Shown here in pieces: positions 55,868 through 64,000 of a stretch of DNA of 64,000 bases. A program made the position numbers and the translations under genes. Source of the stretch: Channa striata (lineage: Eukaryota > Chordata > Actinopteri > Anabantiformes > Channidae); the NCBI GenBank assembly GCA_033026295.1, contig CM065170.1, forward strand, positions 21,637,220-21,701,219. Reading direction: 5' to 3'. The notes under the pieces are model-generated. The model was not told where the DNA came from, searched no databases, and was given only the letters and a program-made list of their open reading frames with translations. Every line of letters starts with the position of its first letter. The stretch's first letter is position 1.

Positions 55868-56400
55868 TGTTACGACCTGGTCGTAATATGTAATAATGTG
55901 TTTGTATGCCTGTACCAGTTAACCTTGTCTCTCCGTGTGTGTGTGTGTGTGTAAGTGTGGGTGACGTGTCTGGCATTGATTGAGCGGCTAAGAGTGTGAT
56001 TGGCTGAACACGTTTGTTGGATGCGGTTTCGGGAGTGGATTGGTCGCAGTCTCCAAGGAATTTAAATCCAGTGTCTTCCAGTCCGACCCGGGACTCTCCT
56101 CTCGCCCACCGCCAGACCCACATACTACCTTGTTGTGCCTCGTGGCACGAATTCAGTGCTAAGGGTGTGGTTAGCCTTTTATTTCTTTGATTACTAGTTT
56201 TCTCCTGTTTTTGGCTAGGAGTGTAGGTTAGTACAATGTATGTTTTGTTTTAATTTATGTTTGATGAGGTAAGAGCAGGTTTGTCGGTTTAGTTATTTTT
56301 GTTTGTTATTTTTGGCTGGACCCACCCTGACGTTGTAAACCTGTGTCTAAACAGACATAAATCTTGTGGGCTTAAGTATCTCTTCTGGTGGTTTCTGGGC
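55868..56400 (+). repeat. 3' LTR of Gmr1-type element, cut by gap
   Basis: Begins 'tgttacgacctggtcgtaat', includes a GT-rich patch (about 55,937) and follows the 5' LTR to 'ggtggtttctgggc', where the Ns begin. By comparison with the 5' LTR about 75 bases remain unseen. Confidence 0.9.
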
Positions 56401-56500
56401 NNNNNNNNNNNNNNNNNNNNNNNNNNNNNNNNNNNNNNNNNNNNNNNNNNNNNNNNNNNNNNNNNNNNNNNNNNNNNNNNNNNNNNNNNNNNNNNNNNNN
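56401..56500. other. Assembly gap (100 N)
   Basis: Exactly 100 Ns, a common placeholder for a gap of unknown size. It starts inside an LTR and ends inside a tandem array, both typical places for assembly to fail. Order and distance across it should not be trusted. Confidence 0.98.
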
Positions 56501-56724
56501 AACTTGAGAATATTGAATGAAACTTGAGAATATGGAGTGAAAGTCTGAATATATGGAATGAAACTTGAGAATATGGAATGAAACTTGAGAATATGGAATG
56601 AAAGTCTGAATATATGGAATGAAACTTGAGAATATGGAATGAAAGTCTGAATATATGGAATGAAACTTGAGAATATGGAATGAAACTTGAGAATATGGAG
56701 TGAAAGTCTGAATATATGGAATGA
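56501..56724. repeat. 20/21-bp two-type minisatellite
   Basis: Eleven units directly after the gap. Type A is 'aacttgagaatatggaatga' (20 bp) and type B 'aagtctgaatatatggaatg' plus a (21 bp). The order is A A B A A B A B A A B. The true start is hidden by the Ns. Confidence 0.95.
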
Positions 56725-57141
56725 AACTGGCGTCATGAACGTGCATCCATGAGGGCGCCATCTTGTGTCTTGAGTGTAACGCCTTCCATACGCCGCCAGA
56801 ATGAAAGAATGAGTGAGCCAGCGAGGAAACTAGTGGCGGCGATCCGAGTAATGACGCAATAATTAACACAGTGGCGAGCGCGTATACAGCACACGGGGTG
56901 TTCATACTGTCAACTCCACTTGGTACCGCTCTGCTGATCAAGGCGTGCGTTCACTGTTTCATCGTGGAAGGCCAAATGCAATGAGCCTCACGGGTCCGCG
57001 TGTCCCCAACTTCCAAGCAAGAGTTCTGCACGCCTGCCGAGATTAAGAGAGCCAATTCGCCCAAGAAAACATTAGCCAGGAACTAAAATATTTTCTCACT
57101 TGGAAAGGGACTCCTGTGGATAGCTGTGATTTCACAGTGGA
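56725..57141 (+). promoter_or_regulatory. CpG-rich leader of the integrase gene
   Basis: Richer in CpG than the flanks, with 'agggcgccatcttgtg' near 56,752 and no long open frame in the + sense. It lies directly before the ATG at 57,142 and is the likely promoter and 5' UTR. It may also be the transposon's left end, since tandem arrays often sit just inside TIRs. Confidence 0.45.
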
Positions 57142-59162
57142 ATGGCTTCAGCAGAAATTCATCAATACTTTGTTGAACTGGCAGATTTCATTGCAACATT
57201 TACCCTACAGGGCAATTTGGAGCATCTGTCCCGTCACTTAGAGGATCATATTTCTATGATCTCAACATTTTTACTGGTTATGAGTAATCATGTTCAACAA
57301 AACATTGCAGAAAGAACTTTGACCACCATTCTTGAAGGAATTTATGAGTCTCTCAGTCAGATGATGACTGAAATGACATTTCAGCTTGAAACCAGCAGAA
57401 CAGCAGAAAGCATGGAAGCACAATCTGCATTTCAGCAAGGAAGGCCAAGGTAAGTGAATAGCTATGTAAATTTTTTTTTGGAGCAGGTGATTGATGTGTT
57501 ACAAGAAGCAACTGTTAATAATCAGAAGAATTAAGAACTCACAATTAAGATAAAGTAGTCTATAAGTAAATTGTACCACACAATGTAAATCAAAATTTAC
57601 ACAATAATGCAAAAGTGTATATTTTTTCCTTTCAAGGTACAACATATCAGCAGATCAGCTGATACACATGCGTGATTTAGGATTTAGCTGGATGACCATA
57701 TCTCGAATGCTGTCTGTGAACATTCAACACTTTATAATCACAGGATGCAACTTGGTTTGGCAGACTATGGAAGTTTCAGCAACATTTCTAGTGCAGAGCT
57801 TGAGCGTCTTCTCACAGACATTCTAAGACAAACCCCTGGATCAGGAGAGACCTAAATAACTGGCAGCTTGAGAAGTAGAGGGATCAAAGTTCAGCGGTGG
57901 CGAATCAGAGAACATTTAAGGATAATAGATCCAGTAGGAAGAGCATTAAGAGGTCGAAGGACAATTCAGCGGAGGGTCTACAATGTTTCTTCTCCAAACC
58001 AAGTTTGGTATGTATCATACTTCATAATTTACTCGTACATTTGATTAAAAAGACTACCATTGTCAGAAAATCAGAAATCTTTTGACCAAATGCTTTAAGG
58101 CTTAATTTATTATTTTATATTATTTCATGTCTTGATTAACAGACTTAAACATGGTGAAAAGTGATATAACGAAATACACAGATAAAACTGTCCTATTAAA
58201 TGAAAAGAGAAATGGTTTAAATTTCGTGAAAAAATGAGAAATATATACTTTTTTATTTCAAAAGGTGATGGATATATTGCATGTTATGCCTGCATTGAAA
58301 TAAATTATTGTTTTCAAAATGTTTTTCCTAGTGTACACTTAAGGTCTGCAGAAATAAAAATGTATGGGTTCATAGCACGTAAGAAATCCTTGTAAAAACA
58401 GATACAGTTCCAATGTTGTATATTGAATACGTGCGTACAGCATGCTGATAAACATGCACATATGAGCAAGTGGGAAAGCCAAGCTGAATAATCAAAGTTT
58501 TGATGTAGCTACTGTAAACCTGGCCTTGTTTATCTAAACTGACATAAAACATTTTTACTTCTCATTCCAGGCATATTGATACAAATCACAAATTAAATCC
58601 ATGGGGATTTGTTTTTCACGGAGGAGTGGATGGATACAGTCGCTGCATTACCTATCTGAGGTGTGTTACAAACAATAGAGCGTCAACTGCCTTGCAACTT
58701 TTCCAGGATGCTGTCAATCAATATGGACTCCCCCATCATGTCAGGGGTGATGCTGGCAGTGAGAACATTGACATTGCACGATTTATGATAGAGAATCGCG
58801 GTGGAAACCGAGGAAGTTTCATGGTGGGGCGTAGCGTACATAACCAGAGAATAGAGAGACTCTGGGCAGAAGTAAACAGGGTTGTGTCAGCATACTTTAA
58901 AGACCTTTTTCATCTTTATGGAAAATGTTGGACTTTTGGATAGCACCAACCCACTTCACATAAGGGCTCTCCACTATGTTTATCTTCCAAGAATAAACCG
59001 ATCCTGGATGAGTTTATAAACCAGTGGAACCACCACAGTTTAAGAACAATGGAGCACAGATCCCCACTGCAACTGTGGACAGTTGGAATGGTACGGTTTC
59101 CTCAAAACCAACGTGTTCAAGTGGAACACCATCATGATTACCACCGCAGGACATTGACTTAG
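57142..59162 (+). pseudogene. DDE integrase-type transposase, three exons
   Basis: Exons 57,142-57,449, 57,637-58,007 and 58,571-59,162 with GT-AG sites; joining exons restores Arg-Tyr and Trp-His codons. Exon 1 (MASAEIHQYFVELADFIATF) is helical and unknown. Exon 2 has a helix-turn-helix (ADQLIHMRDLGFSWMTISRM), then RWRIREHLRIIDPVGRALRG. Exon 3 has the catalytic core: Asp in WHIDTNHKL with HGGVDGYSR, Asp in HHVRGDAGSENIDIAR, Glu in NQRIERLWAEVNRV, and a tail ending LQLWTVGMVRFP. All three acidic residues are present. Breaks: a frameshift near 57,720, a stop at 57,854-57,856, and frameshifts near 58,925 and 59,010. The fold is that of the integrase core-domain proteins common in fish; whether it is IS3EU-like I cannot say. 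Confidence 0.8.
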
Positions 59163-59898
59163 GACTAAGTCCTTTAAATGATGATGGAAATCATGGCATT
59201 GAATTTTTTTAACAGCTTGTAACCACTTTCAAATAGATTAAGAAATCATGTCTAAATTATGCTTTCACTTTGTCATTACACATTTTTGTACATACATTGA
59301 AAAATAGTCGACTTTAAAAATTTTAAATGCTATAAAATTTGCAAAAAATTAGTCTGAATACTTTCTACCATTACTGTAAACCTGGCTCACACCTGTAATG
59401 TTAACTACTGGTGCTGGTAATCCGGGTAGTTGGAAAACAAGCAGGGTTGCGGACCTCGAGGCCTGGAGTTCGACACCTGCTCTAAGTGGACAAAACACCA
59501 GCATGTACAAAGTACTGTAGGAACACATTGCATTTATTTGCCAATAATAGACAACAATCATGAGCCCCATAAGAGAATGCTTCAACCATTTTCAAATAAA
59601 ATGCTAAAAATACCACACAGGGTTCTCAGCACTGAAATTAAACAATGAAACTAAATCAAAACTAATCTCAATGTTACATTTTGAACAACACCGAGATTTC
59701 ATGAAAGGTTAGAATGTTAGTTTTAGTTTTGTAACAGCTGAACCATATCTTGAAATCAAAATCTTTGATTTTTACATGAAAGTAGAAAATAAAAAATATA
59801 TGCAGGTAACAAAAAGTGTACTGTGGTTTGTCTTTTAAACTTCTGGAAAAAAAAAGCAAGATCACTTGCTAGAATAAAACATTCTCAATATCAATGAA
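59163..59898. other. Intergenic stretch between convergent genes
   Basis: 3' ends of the integrase and HECT genes face each other here. At about 59,380-59,500 'ggttgcggacctcgaggcct' and 'ggagttcgacacctgctcta' resemble the tip of a common fish repeat. The rest is AT-rich with no gene. Confidence 0.5.
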
Positions 59899-62800
59899 TC
59901 ATGCCACAAACCCTCCAAGACATTGGAACTCAAGCCCTTCCAAAACCTGGGAATTGCGTATGGCAAAATCCATGTCAGACTTGAAAGTAGCATAGACTGC
60001 ATGCACTGGAATGCGAAGAATATTTTCGCAAGTGTTGGCCACTGGAAATCGAGAATAGGCGATAAACTCAATGGTTGGCTTTGGAGAGAAACCCATGGCA
60101 GGAATGCTGTCGCACCCAGTGACGAACACTAGAATTTCCTCCAGAGAGACATCTTTCTCAACTGTAAAAAACAGAATAGCAACATAAAGAATAAACATTA
60201 TAAGATTAGTCACAAGTTAAATTCCTTTAAACTTGTATAAATAAGCTGGTTTTGTTTTAGTGAAATGACCCCATCTAAAATTTGAACACAATCAGAGTAA
60301 CTAACTAGTGAAGAGAGTAAAACAAAAGAGAAACATTTTCTCAAAATTAGTTGGAGAGCAAAAAAATTCCAAAATTGTTTTGTACTTGATGTCTGTTAGA
60401 CATCCAGTATGGGTAAATGTTTCTTCACACCAGCCATAATAACTTCAATGTACAATAGTGTTGCACTGCACTGTAGTGTAGGATATGTGACTGTCAAGTT
60501 GTTGTGTAAAGAAATCTTATAGCCAAAATCAGTGAATGAAACTCCAAGCATGCAAAGTACTTTTAATGAAATAAACAGTGGATCCTCAAAACAACAAACC
60601 CATTATACTCAAACTATCTCATGTAACACCATGGAGATATGCAAAAAAGACAAGTTAAGGAATAAACAGCATATTATATTGGAACAGAGAAGGCCGTGCA
60701 GAAAATTATTACTTCCCTTTTACAGAACTTACATTCAGCATCCTGTAGATAGTCTTGCCAAAAAGCACGGGTGCGACATTCCTGGTGGAATGAATTGCTC
60801 CCCCTCTCAGAATGAAGGATCGGGAATAAGTTCTCCACATCAGTTGCTGTTAACAGCTTTTCAGCTTTAACAAAAAGGCACATCAGTTGCTGAGGGTGTC
60901 TTTGGAGAGCTTCTAGGACACCTAAAGACTTCAAGCCATCTCTGAACCTGTTGAAAATGAGTACATATTTGATGATGTTCCAAGTTTAAAAATATGTCTT
61001 TCTACACCTCTTGTCAATGTTATGCTTTGGTTATTATATTTCTCTGCATTACACATTTCACCAGTAGAGAGGGTGAGAAACACAAGTACTCAATTTGTAC
61101 TTTAATGACCTTAACGTGCAGTTTCTAGCAGTACCAGGATGTTCATAAAAGGATGCAAAAAAAATCAAAAAGGGATATTTAATTATCTATCTATAGTTTT
61201 ATCTGTTATTGTTAAACATTTTGTTGTACTAATTCAACAGAGTGTTTCTTTTACATCAGCCTGAGCACCAACACATTTTAAAGACTCTCATTCTGTTCAA
61301 GTACCTTTCAAAAGGTGCACGGGTCCTTTGGAGGACATACCAGTTAGCCAAGTCCAAGGCAGTCTCCTGTTTGTTTTTTAGTGTTATATGCACATTGTGT
61401 CCAGCAAGACTAATCAAGCTGCCAGCTCCAGAAACTGCATCGTGTAGCTGGGATTCTGTTTCAGCCTCCAAGATCTAAAATATCAGTTTAACATGAGCAT
61501 GAGAACTGTACCAAGCAATTAGTAAGCAATTACTAACTAGTTGCTTTGTTATGTATGTAAATAAATAATGACTAGTTTCAAAATGCATATAATCACATTA
61601 AATAATCTTACCATTTGCACCTGTGACCTTGTTTCATCATCAGTAATATGTTCAGTTTTCACTTGTACATTGTCTGGCCCCTTTTGAAGACATTCATACA
61701 GGACACTGGAAAGGAAACAAGGACTCTGTCCCCATGTGCAATCGACATTGCCATGATCTGACCGGCACGGAAGTATCCATTGTCTTTCATTGCTGGTGAC
61801 AGAAAATAAACACCAATTGAAAATCGTAATATTAGTAAGATAAAAATGCTGCCTGTTACAATTTCCTAAATTTTCATCATCAAACAATTTATTACTTCTC
61901 ATTTTCACATGGGGAACCCCATTAACTTATTTAAAATTAAAAACAATAATTAAAAATGCATACTCTGATGAAAATTAAAACCCATTCTAGTTTACACAAA
62001 CATTTCTGGGCAAATAAACAGTACCTTTGGAGTTGCATGTGAGGACTTTAGCACTTGATGGACCCTCAAAGATGCCAATGCTGTCCTTGATTTCATTTAA
62101 ACACAACCTGAAGAACTCCCGGTAGGCCCTCCATTGTCAACTGCACCCTCAGATATTCCATAGTCGTCTGTGAACTTTACATCTATCTTTTTCTGGTGAG
62201 AAATTGGACCTGGCCATGGCTCTGGATGCCCCATCCCAGACATTTCTCCTTATTATATTGAAGCGTATTGTTTCATCATTTTTCACTCTTGAAGCAATCT
62301 CCTCCATTAGTGCCTCTAAAGTTATCTGTGAATCACTGAAATAATGCAAATGAAAATGATTTAGTGTTATGCTAACAACTGGAACATTAAAGCTGATGAA
62401 AATAAATTATTTGTGTATATATATACATATATGATTATTGACTGGAGCACATTTTCAACCCTCTTTGACTAAGTAACTTACATATTTCTAATTTCAGGTA
62501 CCTAGAAATTATGCACTTTTTATTAAATCAGGACTGGAAATAAGCAATGTTTTTAGGTGTATGCATTAGGACAAACAAACAAGTAAAAATACAACAATAA
62601 TGTAGGATCACTACTAAGGAATTATGGGTAAACTTAACCAAGGTCTTTCTGGATTTGCCTACAAGATGTTAATACAGGTTTATTTGCAAATTAACCAGCT
62701 GCTAGTTCATTCAACTTAGCACAACAGTTACTAACTTGCATGGCAATGTCAACAATTGCGATTAAGATATACGTTTTTTCTTACCTTTCACTTGCACTGG

Positions 62801-63750
62801 CACTCAAAGACCTTGAAATAGCTTCCTGAAGATCAGGATCATCAGAGAGGTATTCTTCCTCAAAAAGGTCCAGATAGGTACTACAAAATAAAGAGAATAG
62901 AAACAACAGCAGGAAAATGTATGATATGGAAAAAAAATCTCATAAAATTTAAAGTGACTTGTCAACACTGTCTTTTTAAAAATTTTTCCTCCATGAGCCA
63001 TCTTATAAGATTTCCATTGCGTTTTTTTGGTGCGTTTGGGTCTGTGTTTTGATTTTGTCATGAACTTAAGAAACTGCTGTCATACTACTGTTGGTCAGTA
63101 ATGAGTACTACTTTACCTTTGCCCCATCATAATCTGAATTATTTAAACAACTTTTTAGTCAAACATTCTCATGGAATGGAATATAAAAATACTTCAAAAT
63201 GCAGGAATAAAAAAAAAAACGATTGTTGAATAAAAATGTTTACAAATGTTCTTATTTCCATGCACAAGATAGTATCAATTCTGTATATGGAAGTTCTGTA
63301 TATGATGGCAAAGTTTAAAAACTAAACATTTTAAAGACCAACCTGTAGGGTGTGCGGGATGAATCCATGCTGGATGCACAAGAGCTAGTCAAGGATGCAC
63401 CAGCAGAGATGGGAAATGTGGGACCACTAGACAAACTAGAAGTATCACAAGCAGAAAAGCTGGGTGTGTCACCACTAGGGACTTGAATACTGGAGATGGC
63501 AGATGATCTTATGGAAAAATCTGTGTTACTCCTGGAGATGGCAGACATTTCACTGGACATGGTGCAGGTGTCAGCTGAGATTGTAGTTTCATCAGTGCAA
63601 AGAGCTTGGGAAGTAATACAATAGATAACTTGATCCCCACTGGGAGGGCAGGGGTATTACTGGACAGGAGCTGTGTGACATCAGTTGAGTCGGCGGTGAT
63701 GTTGGAGAGGTCACAAACACTATCACTGACTGCAGGGAACAATTCCATTA
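59899..63750 (-). pseudogene. HECT-type E3 ubiquitin ligase (G2E3-like), UIM-containing
   Basis: Read right to left. Exons with good splice sites: 62,785-62,880, 62,025-62,335, 61,610-61,792, 61,305-61,474, 60,733-60,947 and 59,899-60,161; Ser/Thr-rich frames at 63,315-63,748 may be earlier exons. The 62.8-kb exon has DDPDLQEAISRSLSAS, a good ubiquitin-interacting motif. The HECT N-lobe follows (IRFNIIRRNVWDGASRAM), then QSPCFLSSVLYECLQKG. The last exon has LVFVTGCDSIPAMGFSP and PVANTCENILRIP with the catalytic Cys. The ligase would pass ubiquitin from E2 to a substrate. Frameshifts near 62,165 and 62,115 and a one-base loss near 61,735 make this copy a pseudogene. The 5' end may lie beyond the window. 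Confidence 0.8.
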
Positions 63751-64000
63751 AAAATCATATAAAACGGTTGATTATAACACATTGATTTGTGTATGAGCAT
63801 CAACATTTTAAAAAAATTAGACTGCATGGAATTTAATGAATGAGTTTGTATCCAAAGTGCTATAAGAGGTAGAGTTTCATTTTCATGAGATGCAACAAAA
63901 AAAAAAGAACAGATGGGATTTTTTTCTATAATCTTTGTAATATGTAAATTATAGTTAAAAACACCCCAAATAAATTATATAACCAGTATGAACAAAACCC
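63751..64000. other. Window end, unassigned
   Basis: AT-rich sequence with no recognised exon or element end. Further HECT exons or the transposon's right TIR would lie beyond it. Confidence 0.4.

Larger units (their letters stand above)
50640..56400 (+). mobile_element. Gmr1-type Ty3/gypsy retrotransposon
   Basis: An LTR element with gag-protease, then integrase, then reverse transcriptase and RNase H. In ordinary Ty3/gypsy elements integrase comes last; the reversed order marks the Gmr1 group known from cod and other deuterostomes. A 5' LTR (start missing), tRNA-Pro-like primer site, polypurine tract and 3' LTR (cut by the N gap) are present. The overlapping LTR parts differ at only a few percent of sites, so the copy is fairly young despite four frame changes and one nonsense codon in pol. 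Confidence 0.9.

Overview
This is vertebrate DNA from a ray-finned fish, probably a spiny-rayed (percomorph) teleost; the sequence does not show the species. The evidence is two coding exons of a PRKX-type protein kinase with clean GT-AG splice sites, together with a teleost mix of repeats: tRNA-like SINEs, L2/CR1-type and RTE LINEs, a Gmr1-type Ty3/gypsy element, a DIRS-like tyrosine-recombinase element, hAT remnants, a Ginger-like transposon and endogenous-retrovirus debris. No rRNA gene, tRNA gene or CRISPR array was recognised.

Layout. 1-1.8 kb: decayed retroviral envelope gene with a LINE inserted. 3.7-5.6 kb: retroviral-type LTR (- strand) split by a small RTE insertion. 7.8-8.3 kb: hAT remnant. 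8.5-15.2 kb: one L2-type LINE broken by a CR1-type LINE (itself broken by an antisense L2-type LINE) and by a 3.4-kb element with terminal inverted repeats (TIRs) that contains a young RTE copy. 16.3-24.4 kb: prkx exon 2, a 7.3-kb intron, exon 1 and promoter region (- strand). 26.1-30.6 kb: a CR1-type LINE inside a SINE inside an antisense L2-type LINE. 34.5-37.3 kb: two direct copies of the LTR seen inverted at 3.7-5.6 kb.

38.8-56.4 kb is a block of large elements: a Ginger-like DNA transposon (39,064-46,312) with long TIRs and a spliced integrase-Ulp1 gene, a DIRS-like retroelement (about 46.3-50.6 kb), and a Gmr1-type element (about 50.6-56.4 kb) whose integrase precedes reverse transcriptase. 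A run of 100 N lies in its 3' LTR, so linkage across 56,401-56,500 is unproven.

56.5-64 kb holds an 11-unit minisatellite, a CpG-rich leader, a three-exon DDE integrase gene (+) and, tail to tail, a multi-exon HECT ubiquitin-ligase gene (-) with a ubiquitin-interacting motif. Both carry frameshifts. They look like the two genes of one DNA transposon whose right end lies outside the window. This pair and the Ginger/Ulp1 element are the best candidates for under-described biology: two separate integrase-type transposases, each tied to a ubiquitin/SUMO-pathway domain. Only the prkx exons look like functional host coding sequence.
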